NCBI GenBank assembly: GCA_964616405.1
Contig: CAZTRE010000043.1
Span: 1 to 9,184, forward strand
Length of the DNA: 9,184 nucleotides
Source: JAEDES01 sp964616405
Lineage (GTDB): Bacteria > Bacillota_I > Bacilli_A > RF39 > UBA660
Direction of reading: 5' to 3'
In this document: positions 1 through 7,696 of the stretch, piece after piece
How positions within the stretch are numbered: position 1 is the stretch's first letter
How the letters are laid out: each line of letters starts with the position of its first letter
Program-made: the position numbers and the translations under genes
Notes under the pieces: generated by a model
Told to the model about the DNA's origin: nothing
What the model saw: the letters and a program-made list of their open reading frames with translations, nothing else
Database searches by the model: none

Positions 1-8
1 CATCAACA

Positions 9-84
9 AAACAATAAACTAAATAGTAAACCAAAAAGTAAACAATTTAGTACACAAATTAGTAAACTAAATAGTACACATTTT
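9..84. repeat. Tandem 12-bp repeat array, consensus AAATAGTAAACT (left block)
   Basis: Six consecutive 12-bp units sit in exact register, starting at 9, 21, 33, 45, 57 and 69. They read AAACAATAAACT, AAATAGTAAACC, AAAAAGTAAACA, ATTTAGTACACA, AATTAGTAAACT and AAATAGTACACA. The core AGTAMAC is the best conserved part and the flanking A/T bases vary. There is no indel between units, so the same face of the helix is offered with slow rotation, as in arrays that load a protein cooperatively. Known analogues of this size are replication iterons and the 12-bp iterons of TubR-type plasmid centromeres; that comparison is inference from repeat length and layout only. It is not a CRISPR, because there are no spacers. 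Confidence 0.8.
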
Positions 85-96
85 TTGCATAATATC

Positions 97-246
97 TCTA
101 GTTTACTATATTTTAGCACTTGACTGTATTTAGTCAATAAACTAAATTGTATTTTTTTAGTAGTCAAATAGTAAACTAAATCGTATTCAAATCGTACGCG
201 AAAAGTGCACTAAATTGTATTTAAATAGTAAACTAGATTGTTTATA
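97..246. repeat. Second, degenerate block of the same 12-mer family, 11-12 bp phased
   Basis: The same motif continues with more divergence. One inverted copy lies at 97-108 (TAGTAAACTAGA on the minus strand). A near-duplicate pair at 131-154 and 161-187 shares TAGTCAA followed by AACTAAAT and YGTATT. From 166 the units run without a break: 166-177 AAATAGTAAACT, 178-188, 189-200, 201-211, 212-222, 223-234 AAATAGTAAACT (identical to 166-177) and 235-246. The period alternates between 11 and 12 bp, close to one helical turn. The pair TGACT/AGTCA at 121-125 and 132-136 forms a small inverted repeat within the block. No open reading frame of note crosses it. Function is unknown; a protein-binding array is the simplest reading. 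Confidence 0.65.
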
Positions 247-297
247 TCTTCACTAAAGCATATAGAAATTTATTTCTACTTTATCATATTCTATCTC

Positions 298-337
298 TTG
301 ATTTATTATAGTTAATAATTCAAATTTTCTTTTTTTA
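298..337 (+). terminator. Possible intrinsic terminator, plus orientation
   Basis: An 11-bp stem with one mismatch (298-308 TTGATTTATTA with 313-323 TAATAATTCAA, loop TAGT) is followed on the plus strand by ATTTTC and seven T residues. The T-tract is on the plus side, so it would best stop transcripts leaving the repeat array towards the methyltransferase gene. It could also weakly end the methyltransferase transcript, which arrives from the other direction, but no T-tract follows on that strand. The stem has only one G-C pair, so it is weak. Confidence 0.35.
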
Positions 338-351
338 CTATTTTTTCTATA

Positions 352-2319
352 CTAATAATTTGTTATTAAAACCTCCTTAGTTTTTGTAATATTTCCATTT
401 TGTTTATGATAATTTGAATTATTATAATCACAATCAATAAAATGAATTTTATAATTATGTTCTTTAACCCAATTTTCCAACACATTATGCTTAGAACCTT
501 TATGTTCTATAACATTTGATAAAGCAAATTTTATTCCTTTACTATCTAGTAATGATAAATAGTTTAATAAATCTATTTCATCTTTCTCAGTCCATCCACC
601 ATTTTCATTATAACTAGCAGTACCTAGAAAATATGGTGGATCACAATATACTAAAGTATTATCTGCAGTTTCAATTGCAATTTCTCTAAAATCCGAATTA
701 ACAAACTCAATATTTTTAGTTTTTAATTTTGTAATGAAATTCTTTAGATTTTTTCTTAAAGAATTGTTAAAATCTCTTTTACCAACAGGCATATTAAATT
801 CACCATTAGAATTAAATCTTATTTGATTATTAAATCCATAAATAACTAGTAGTAAAAATAAAAAATCCTTTTCTATAGAATCATTCTTATTCTTATTATA
901 GTCATTTCTCAATTGCATATATTTATTTTTATTATAAGATCCCAATCCTTTATCACTAGTACAATTATATATTTCATAACCATTAAGTAATGAATTGCTT
1001 AATTCATATTTATCAATTAGTTTCTCAAGGGTATCTATAATATAGCCATCTTCGTACCTTTTAAACAAATTCATAACACGAATGATCTCCTTTTGTTTAT
1101 CCACACAAACAATTCTCTTTGCATTAACATTGATTCCAACATTAGCTCCTCCTGAAAATAAATCAACAAATAAGTCTAAATTTTTAGGAAATATTGGTAT
1201 TATTTGATTTAATATCTTATATTTTCCTCCGGTATAATTCAATGGTGATTTTACTTTATCTTCATATACCATAGCTTTTTTCTTTCTAGGTTTAGTAATT
1301 TTTCCAACTTTACAAACAAAAAGTCTTTCTTTATGATTTTCTATATGAGTTTTCCCTGTATTAAATTGTGCAAAATCTATCTCGTATTTTTTTACTTTCC
1401 CCTTTTTATTTAAAATTGTAATTATATCTTCATCACTAATCTTTGCCTGAGATCTTCCTGCACCTTTATTACCCATATTATTATAAGAGACAATAATATA
1501 TTTAGCATTTATATTTTCTATTAAATCTTTAAATGCTAAAGGTGCAGAAACTGAGCAGTATTTACTCTTTATACCATTTCTTTCCATCTTCTTAGCCACA
1601 CCAAAAACTTCATTTTTTTCCCACATAGCAACATTTTCCAATAAGTGATAAGCATCAGAGTACTGTCTTGAATTATATGGTGGATCAATATACACTACAT
1701 CAGCTTTTATATTTCTAACCAATTCGTTGGAATCTTCATTAAAAATTTTATTATTTTTGTTATTGGCATTTGATTTTAAATCTAGCATACATAACTCTAA
1801 TTGTCTATCCAAATCTCCATTTTTTCTATATGCGTCATAATGACCAACAGTATTAGCAATTTTATCCATAGCATACAATAAAGAAGTGATTAAAATTGCT
1901 CTTTCCCTAATATTTAATATTCCATTAATATATTTTTCTTCAATATCTTCCCTAATAAAACCTATCTTTTTACAATTTTCCTTACTAAAATATGTATTAG
2001 AAAAATTAATTGAAAAATAATTATCTTTTAGTTCTGATAAAGAATTATAACTATCTATATATTTTTGTATTTTTTTCTTATCTATTTTATCATTTCCAAA
2101 CCATGCTAAATAGGAAAGATAATTAGACTTTAATAAATCATTAACATAAATCTTTGTCTTTGAATCATTAAAAGAATCTCCTACAATTCCTGTTCCTCCA
2201 AATAAATCTAAAAATGAAGAATATTCAATTTTTTCCTTTTCCATAACTTCTTTTATAAAGCTAATCATTCTTGATTTACTACCTATATATCTTCTATTGT
2301 TAATTGTAATACTCTTCAT
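352..2319 (-). CDS. Fused two-domain DNA adenine methyltransferase (D12 class), partner of the AlwI-type endonuclease
   Basis: Predicted N6-adenine methyltransferase of a type II restriction system, 655 aa. Two full Dam-like domains are visible. Domain 1 (about 1-345) opens with RRYIGSK, has the SAM-binding motif FLDLFGGTG (37-44) and the catalytic DPPY (212-215). Domain 2 (about 358-655) opens with SPLNYTGGKYKIL, has FVDLFSGG (384-391) and a second DPPY (560-563). A Lys-rich linker (about 340-357) joins them. The overall plan and length resemble M.FokI, where each half methylates one strand of an asymmetric site; by analogy each head here would protect one strand. The start is supported by the Shine-Dalgarno AAGGA 9 nt upstream. 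The gene lies 84 bp after the endonuclease stop and has its own near-consensus promoter, so it can be expressed without the endonuclease. The exact target is not readable from the sequence. Both catalytic motifs look intact. Confidence 0.92.
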   Translation of the reverse strand: MKSITINNRRYIGSKSRMISFIKEVMEKEKIEYSSFLDLFGGTGIVGDSFNDSKTKIYVNDLLKSNYLSYLAWFGNDKIDKKKIQKYIDSYNSLSELKDNYFSINFSNTYFSKENCKKIGFIREDIEEKYINGILNIRERAILITSLLYAMDKIANTVGHYDAYRKNGDLDRQLELCMLDLKSNANNKNNKIFNEDSNELVRNIKADVVYIDPPYNSRQYSDAYHLLENVAMWEKNEVFGVAKKMERNGIKSKYCSVSAPLAFKDLIENINAKYIIVSYNNMGNKGAGRSQAKISDEDIITILNKKGKVKKYEIDFAQFNTGKTHIENHKERLFVCKVGKITKPRKKKAMVYEDKVKSPLNYTGGKYKILNQIIPIFPKNLDLFVDLFSGGANVGINVNAKRIVCVDKQKEIIRVMNLFKRYEDGYIIDTLEKLIDKYELSNSLLNGYEIYNCTSDKGLGSYNKNKYMQLRNDYNKNKNDSIEKDFLFLLLVIYGFNNQIRFNSNGEFNMPVGKRDFNNSLRKNLKNFITKLKTKNIEFVNSDFREIAIETADNTLVYCDPPYFLGTASYNENGGWTEKDEIDLLNYLSLLDSKGIKFALSNVIEHKGSKHNVLENWVKEHNYKIHFIDCDYNNSNYHKQNGNITKTKEVLITNY

Positions 2320-2364
2320 AGTACACCATCCTTATTTCCATTTTAGGCATCATATTATATTTAT

Positions 2365-2393
2365 ATTATAGCAAAAAAAAGATAGTCTAACAA
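2365..2393 (-). promoter_or_regulatory. Sigma-A-type promoter of the methyltransferase gene
   Basis: On the minus strand, -35 TTGTTA (2393-2388), a 17-bp spacer and a perfect -10 TATAAT (2370-2365) lie between the endonuclease stop and the methyltransferase start. Transcription would begin near 2358, giving a leader of about 40 nt. This is the best-formed promoter in the window and suggests strong, independent methyltransferase expression, as expected for a protective enzyme. Confidence 0.75.
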
Positions 2394-2403
2394 CTACCTT
2401 TAA

Positions 2404-4377
2404 TCACTTTTCTAATATTTCTTTTTGATACCATATTGGATCTGGAATTGTTGATTTGTATGCACTGTCAAACCAATCATATATGTAATTATAATCCTTA
2501 TTTTCATTTATAATCTTTTTTAGTATATCTATGCTAATTGGAATAATTTTTAATCCATTTATATACTCATCATTTCCTTTAGGATAATATCTATTTTTCA
2601 TACTCCTAAAATCTAACACTATTCTCTCATCCAATTGGGGAGCTACAAGTATAGCATAATCTTTTTCATTTTTTGTTAATTTTATATTTTCACCCAAGTG
2701 CCTAGAAACAGGTTCCATTTCCATAACTCTTTGCCCTGTAGATTCAGATAATGTTGCTTCGATCAACAAATCATGTTTAGGATAAGAATTTTCTTCATAC
2801 TTGTAAACAATATCTGCCATTCCACCACCTGCATGTGTTTTAGGAAGTAAATCAGCATCCAAACTTAAATTCATATAATTTAATATATTTCCTTTTTTAC
2901 CGCTTATTCTATACCATACTATTCCAAGAATATATTCAAAAATAGTTGGAACATCCGCATTATCAGTAACATATTCACATACTTCAGAATCTACTCTATT
3001 TTTTATTAAATCTAATAACTTTAATAAATCAGTTCTCTTGAATTTTTCATCTATCAATTTATCAAATTGTTTGATTTTCTCATCTTCTAGATATGTATTA
3101 ATATTACTAACAGTTAAATTAGTATTTAAATCTTTATTTATCTTGCTTACAACTTTTTCAATATTAATAGTATATTTATCAGAAATTCTTTCAATAGGTA
3201 CAACTGAATGGAATAAAGTATAATAATCTTCATCAGAAAGTAACTCCTCATTTAACAAATCATCTATAATATCTTTAAAATAATACTTAGGTAGTAGATC
3301 TAGTTCTATTTTTTCTTCTTCAAATTTTATGATATCCGTTAATGAAAAATATCTCCTATTTAAGTCAAAATATTCTTTTAAATTAACTTTCCATTTTATT
3401 ATATGTTCTCTTTCAAAAAACACTCTTTTAAAATCAACTATATTCTTAACCTCTGATATTTCTAATTGTCTGAATTTTTTATCAAATTCTTCGTCAAATG
3501 TTTTAGGTTTGTATCCCATAAATAAATATTCATTCCAATGAGATTTAGCATTACCAGAAATGTTTTTACAATATTCATGCAATTTATTATAAGATTCAAT
3601 TCTTTCCTCAAATGAATTGTGTCTTAAATGAAAAACTAAATTAACTAATTCATTATAAACAGGTAAATATGCATGTTCATAACTTGCACTTTTTCTATTC
3701 ATTCCTATCATTTCAAATATCTTTTCATTGACTGGATAATCTTTTCTAAATTCTTCAAATGCACGTAAATAATTATCCATGTCATATATTCTTGTTGTGA
3801 TGATAGTATCTACATCTAATACCATTCTACTATTTTTTATAATTTCAACCATTTTTCTAACATCATACTTGTTTTTGCACAATGGCAACAAATATGTAAA
3901 TTCATCATACGTTAAATAATCTAACTTTTCAAGCATGTATAGTAATGCTATAAAAGGTTTTATTTTTAAACCGTTTGTATTAATTTGTAATTTTAAAAAT
4001 TGCAATAAATAATGATAACTATCATCATCAATATAAAATATATTATCTTTATTTCTTTCCTTGTCTAATAAATTTTCTATCTTAATTCCAACTTCAGTTA
4101 ATTTTCTATCTTGCGTTAACACACCAATGTCAACTAATCCCGAAGTTTTCTCTCTTGCATCTTTATCTGGTCTATTTGCTTCTCCAATTAAAAATTGATT
4201 ATCTTTCATAAAATAGTAATATTTTGATTGTATCTCATTATTATTTTTCCAATTAACACCAGGATTTTCATTCCAAAATTGTTTTAATAATTGTAATTGG
4301 CGTTCAATTTTGTAATTTAATTGGCTTACTCTAAAACTAGTAGTTCCAATCGACCAACTATAAGATTTAAATGCCAT
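2404..4377 (-). CDS. AlwI-family type II restriction endonuclease
   Basis: Predicted site-specific DNA endonuclease of 657 aa. The N-terminus (SWSIGTTSFR at 7-16, then IERQLQLLKQFW at 24-35) and the stretch RPDKDAREKTSGLVDIG (69-85) are typical of the AlwI/BstNBI group (RE_AlwI family). The likely catalytic core is near the C-terminus: GGGMADIVY (517-525, with D522), then HDLLIEAT (535-542, with E540) and QRVMEMEPVSRHLG (549-562). This is a PD-(D/E)xK-like arrangement in which the usual Lys position is replaced by Thr. Known members cut or nick a few bases outside short asymmetric sites such as GGATC or GAGTC. At 657 aa it is somewhat longer than the roughly 550-620 aa I recall for the family, with a long poorly recognisable middle (about 120-470). 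The start has GAGG 7 nt upstream. The paired two-headed methyltransferase follows downstream. Family is confident; specificity and strand preference are not known. Confidence 0.9.
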   Translation of the reverse strand: MAFKSYSWSIGTTSFRVSQLNYKIERQLQLLKQFWNENPGVNWKNNNEIQSKYYYFMKDNQFLIGEANRPDKDAREKTSGLVDIGVLTQDRKLTEVGIKIENLLDKERNKDNIFYIDDDSYHYLLQFLKLQINTNGLKIKPFIALLYMLEKLDYLTYDEFTYLLPLCKNKYDVRKMVEIIKNSRMVLDVDTIITTRIYDMDNYLRAFEEFRKDYPVNEKIFEMIGMNRKSASYEHAYLPVYNELVNLVFHLRHNSFEERIESYNKLHEYCKNISGNAKSHWNEYLFMGYKPKTFDEEFDKKFRQLEISEVKNIVDFKRVFFEREHIIKWKVNLKEYFDLNRRYFSLTDIIKFEEEKIELDLLPKYYFKDIIDDLLNEELLSDEDYYTLFHSVVPIERISDKYTINIEKVVSKINKDLNTNLTVSNINTYLEDEKIKQFDKLIDEKFKRTDLLKLLDLIKNRVDSEVCEYVTDNADVPTIFEYILGIVWYRISGKKGNILNYMNLSLDADLLPKTHAGGGMADIVYKYEENSYPKHDLLIEATLSESTGQRVMEMEPVSRHLGENIKLTKNEKDYAILVAPQLDERIVLDFRSMKNRYYPKGNDEYINGLKIIPISIDILKKIINENKDYNYIYDWFDSAYKSTIPDPIWYQKEILEK

Positions 4378-4407
4378 ACTACCACCTCACAAAATATAAT
4401 CAATATA

Positions 4408-4416
4408 ATTATATCA
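4408..4416 (-). promoter_or_regulatory. Extended -10 promoter of the endonuclease gene
   Basis: TGATATAAT on the minus strand is a perfect TATAAT with the TGn extension. No convincing -35 stands 16-18 bp upstream; TTGTAT is 23 bp away, too far. Transcription would start near 4401, about 24 nt before the start codon. The -10 is embedded in the perfect palindrome TATAATTATA (4404-4413), which could also be an operator. The 12 bases at 4406-4417 are identical to the hamA promoter core at 8720-8731. Confidence 0.6.
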
Positions 4417-4464
4417 CGAAATTAACTATTTTTTTAATACAATTTCTTATTATTTAAATACTTT

Positions 4465-5385
4465 TTATAATTCTTTAGGGCAATTAGGTTTATAATTAAC
4501 ATCATTAAATCCGTAAACTTTTTTACAATCATTGCAAGTAATTCCAATAAAATCTGCACCATCTATTCTAAATCCATCACCTTTTATTACAGATATATTT
4601 TTGGAATGGCATTTAGGGCAAACAACTTCTTCTTTCATAACTTCATCTTGACTATAAGCATCCCTTATTATTTCATAATCATTTCTATTATACTTAGGAT
4701 AAAATTCATCTTTATTAAATAATTTAATTCTCCCAAACATAAACTCTAATTTATCAATTTGTTTTTCTGTATGAAAATGGCCACAATACCACTTATTATA
4801 ATCAATATTCTCTTCTATCTTATCTAAAAATATTTCCATAGATTTATCAACTTTAGATTGATCTAATCCTTTCATAAATACTTCCATCGGTTCATACTTT
4901 AAAGGACAAGTATGGGATAAAATAATATCAACATGTTTACCACTATATTTATGTAATATCTCTTTTTTTTCTGATTCCGATAATTGCTCATCTTTAAACC
5001 ATCTATAACCATATGCTAATCTATAATCCTTATCTACTGAATAAGCTCCGCCTATAACAAGTAGCGATTTATCATCTATTGTATAAAGTTCTCCATTTTT
5101 AGCAAATATTAAATTAGGATATTCATCCTCAATAAACACCTTGCCTCCAAACATATCAACTTCTTTATAACTTAATATATTTTCAGGTCGTTCTTCATGA
5201 TTACCTTGTATACAGAATAGTTTAATATTCATATCATTTAAATACTTTTTAAATTTATTATCCTCTTCATTTAACCAATAATTAATACCCGCATCACCTA
5301 ATATAATTATCATGTTATTTTTGCTTTTTTCAATACAATTTAATTTATAAAAATCTCTATGTGTATCTCCTGTTATATAAATCAT
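4465..5385 (-). CDS. Calcineurin-like metallophosphoesterase with C-terminal zinc ribbon
   Basis: Predicted two-metal phosphoesterase, 306 aa, cytoplasmic (no signal peptide or membrane segment). The metal ligands appear in the standard order: GDTH (6-9), GD (30-31), GNHE (61-64), SHT with H158, and GHFH (202-205). All are present, so the enzyme should be active. After the catalytic fold (about 1-230) a tail carries two CxxC knuckles, C256-x2-C259 and C284-x2-C287, with a further C302: a probable zinc ribbon for nucleic acid or protein binding. The substrate is not deducible; family members act on DNA ends, cyclic nucleotides, nucleotides or proteins. It starts 16 bp after the helicase stop, with AAGGGGTGG just upstream, so it is almost certainly co-transcribed with hamAB. 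Similar phosphoesterases occur on phages and mobile elements of Firmicutes, so the link to Hachiman may be functional or only positional. Confidence 0.88.
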   Translation of the reverse strand: MIYITGDTHRDFYKLNCIEKSKNNMIIILGDAGINYWLNEEDNKFKKYLNDMNIKLFCIQGNHEERPENILSYKEVDMFGGKVFIEDEYPNLIFAKNGELYTIDDKSLLVIGGAYSVDKDYRLAYGYRWFKDEQLSESEKKEILHKYSGKHVDIILSHTCPLKYEPMEVFMKGLDQSKVDKSMEIFLDKIEENIDYNKWYCGHFHTEKQIDKLEFMFGRIKLFNKDEFYPKYNRNDYEIIRDAYSQDEVMKEEVVCPKCHSKNISVIKGDGFRIDGADFIGITCNDCKKVYGFNDVNYKPNCPKEL

Positions 5386-5401
5386 TTAAATCCACCCCTT
5401 A

Positions 5402-7696
5402 CTATACTAATGCCTTATACTCTTTGTAAATAATCTTTTCATAGTCATCAAGCAAATTTACATCACCATTCGATATTTGTATTTTTTTTATCGTATCAAT
5501 AGAAAATCCAAATTCTAATAAATCATCATATTTTTCATCTATATTTTTATTTTCTAAATTGTTAGATATTTCAATAATATCATAACTAGAATCAATGTTT
5601 TCAATATTTTTTTTACAATATAGTTTAAATATCGACACATAAAATCCTACATAAAATGGTATTCTATATTCAATTATATTAGAAATAAATCTAAATGCCT
5701 GATTGTATAATTTAAAATCATCAACTTTACCATCTGTTATATATTCATCAATCCAACTTTTTGAATTTTCAAAACTATTTTTTTCTAAGTTATACCTCTC
5801 TTCTATATATTTTTTTCTTCTTCTTAATATTTCTTTAACATTCCCACTGGAATGAATACTATAAAATTTCCCCCATAAAAACTCATTATTTTTGCTATAT
5901 GGTGGTAAGTCGCCTTTTTCTTTTGATATTTTTATACCAGCATTAACTAACTCATCAAATATAAACTTCATAGAAACTACAACGTCCTTTTTTTCGTTTT
6001 TAAGTAAATTATTAATAATTTCATTTCTTGTATTAATTAGGTTATCAGTACTATTTTTCATAAAAAAATCATATAGTCTAATTTTATCATAATTAGATAT
6101 TGATAAGGCAATATTCAAATCTAAATCGCTTAAATTATAACTATTTTGTATTGCTTCAACTAAATTCCTTTTGTCTAATTCATTAATACTTAAATAATTC
6201 TTATCTATTTTTTCTATGTCATATAAAGCTCTATCATTTCCATTTTTTCCATTTTCATAGTTTGAATTAGATATTTTTACACCACTATCAATACAATCTA
6301 CTAATCTATCGTAAATATCATCTTTTACAGAAAAAATATTGCCTTTACTATGAACACCAAATCTTCCTGCTCTACCACTTAGATTTAATAAATCCAGCGA
6401 AGTCATTTTAACATTGCTTCCTACTACATCATTTGTTATTATTATATTTTTGGCAGAACTATTTACACCCTCAGCAAAAGCAGATGTTACAACTAATATT
6501 TTTAATTCACCATCATTAAACAATCTTACAACTTCACGCTTTATATATCTTGGCATAGGAGCAACATAAACACCTATTCCTTTCTTTAAGCCTTCTAAAA
6601 TATACCACTTACTACCTTCAAATTCATAATTATCCTCTATATGCTTCATAAATTTTTTAAATCTATCACTTATATCTTCTTTTTTATAATTTGGTTTATA
6701 TTTATTAACAAAATCTAAAGCATCCTTAGGATATCTAACATATACAATTGTTGAGTCTAATAATTCTTTTACAATAAATAATGATTTATCAACCCCACTC
6801 ATAGTTTTCAAAAAACCAGTTGCAGTACTATTTATAGTTTTAAAATCACTGCTATCAGCTATTTTATACAACTTTTTACTGACATATTTATCTTTCCTAT
6901 TGATTTTTTTTACATTATATTTATCAAAAAATCTATTCATTGAATCATCGGATATATAAGTAAATGGCGATAAGTATATTGTCTTACCTTGTTTTGAAGC
7001 GATAATATCCATTGTTCTTCTAAATTTGCTAGATCTTGAATTCAATGGGTCATCATAATCTATATTTTTATCTTCTTCCTCAATTTTATATGATTCATCC
7101 ATAATATATAAATCAAAATCAATATCTTTAGATTCCAACAATAATAAATATTTTTCTGGAGTCAAAATCAAAATATTTTTATTTCCTAAAATTTTAGGAT
7201 TAGTCGTAATATGATAATTAAAATTATGAATATGATTAAAGTTTAACAATTTTATATATATTTCTTCAGAAAGAGAATTTGTTGGTATTAAAAATAATAT
7301 ATTATTAAAATTATTTTCTTCTAATAAAATATAATCGAGAACCAATTTTGTTTTTCCAAATGTAGTTGGTGCTGAAATAAATAATTTATTTTCATTTTTG
7401 ATTTCATTTAAAAGAGATAATTGACCTGAATTATAATATATTTTACCATCACTACTTTTATACATATTTTTTCTTATCGCTTCAGAATAACCAAATGTTT
7501 TGCCAAAATTTTCTATATAACTATAATAACCATATAATTCACCAATAGAAATTATTATTTCAATCAAATCTAAATTCTTAGTTTTAAATTCTTCATCATC
7601 TAATATTTCACATAACAAATCAATTAATGCCTCTTGATTGTCTTCCGAAGAATATAAATTAATTTGTCTAATTACATCAAATCTATTTAATCCCAT
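5402..7696 (-). CDS. hamB: HamB-like superfamily 2 (Ski2-type) helicase of a Hachiman defence system
   Basis: Predicted ATP-driven nucleic-acid helicase, 764 aa. Motifs in order: Q92 in NSGQLSLLNEI, Walker A SAPTTFGKT (108-116, K115), Walker B DESY (200-203) in place of DExH, motif III-like LSPF (242-245), motif IV region STIVYVRY (315-322), a Ski2-like segment (about 373-393), motif V VTSAFAEGVN (403-412) and motif VI NLSGRAGRFG (438-447) with both arginine positions. The last 300 residues are helical and unassigned. In characterised Hachiman systems the helicase translocates on DNA, senses abnormal DNA and controls the HamA nuclease. The start codon lies inside the end of hamA (10-bp overlap), with AAGGAAG 7 nt upstream within hamA, which points to translational coupling. 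Length is at the short end for HamB as I recall it. Helicase identity is near certain; the HamB label rests on the motif style and the HamA neighbour. Confidence 0.85.
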   Translation of the reverse strand: MGLNRFDVIRQINLYSSEDNQEALIDLLCEILDDEEFKTKNLDLIEIIISIGELYGYYSYIENFGKTFGYSEAIRKNMYKSSDGKIYYNSGQLSLLNEIKNENKLFISAPTTFGKTKLVLDYILLEENNFNNILFLIPTNSLSEEIYIKLLNFNHIHNFNYHITTNPKILGNKNILILTPEKYLLLLESKDIDFDLYIMDESYKIEEEDKNIDYDDPLNSRSSKFRRTMDIIASKQGKTIYLSPFTYISDDSMNRFFDKYNVKKINRKDKYVSKKLYKIADSSDFKTINSTATGFLKTMSGVDKSLFIVKELLDSTIVYVRYPKDALDFVNKYKPNYKKEDISDRFKKFMKHIEDNYEFEGSKWYILEGLKKGIGVYVAPMPRYIKREVVRLFNDGELKILVVTSAFAEGVNSSAKNIIITNDVVGSNVKMTSLDLLNLSGRAGRFGVHSKGNIFSVKDDIYDRLVDCIDSGVKISNSNYENGKNGNDRALYDIEKIDKNYLSINELDKRNLVEAIQNSYNLSDLDLNIALSISNYDKIRLYDFFMKNSTDNLINTRNEIINNLLKNEKKDVVVSMKFIFDELVNAGIKISKEKGDLPPYSKNNEFLWGKFYSIHSSGNVKEILRRRKKYIEERYNLEKNSFENSKSWIDEYITDGKVDDFKLYNQAFRFISNIIEYRIPFYVGFYVSIFKLYCKKNIENIDSSYDIIEISNNLENKNIDEKYDDLLEFGFSIDTIKKIQISNGDVNLLDDYEKIIYKEYKALV

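Noticed and set aside
9..246. Possible CRISPR array
   Set aside because: The units are 12 bp and directly adjacent with no unique spacers, and no cas gene is present.
263..278. 7-bp palindrome TAGAAATTTATTTCTA as terminator of the methyltransferase gene
   Set aside because: The loop would be only 2 nt, the stem has one G-C pair, and no T-tract follows on the minus strand.
1098..1106. TTATCCACA, a perfect DnaA-box-like 9-mer
   Set aside because: It is a single copy inside the methyltransferase coding sequence with no cluster around it; chance occurrence is likely.
3038..3541. Small plus-strand open frames of 61 and 70 codons
   Set aside because: They lie antisense within the endonuclease gene, have no recognisable motif and no convincing ribosome binding site; they are shadows of the real gene.
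5892..6092. 66-codon plus-strand frame rich in Leu, Ile, Ser and Phe
   Set aside because: It is antisense to the helicase gene; the hydrophobic content is a by-product of AT-rich coding DNA on the other strand.
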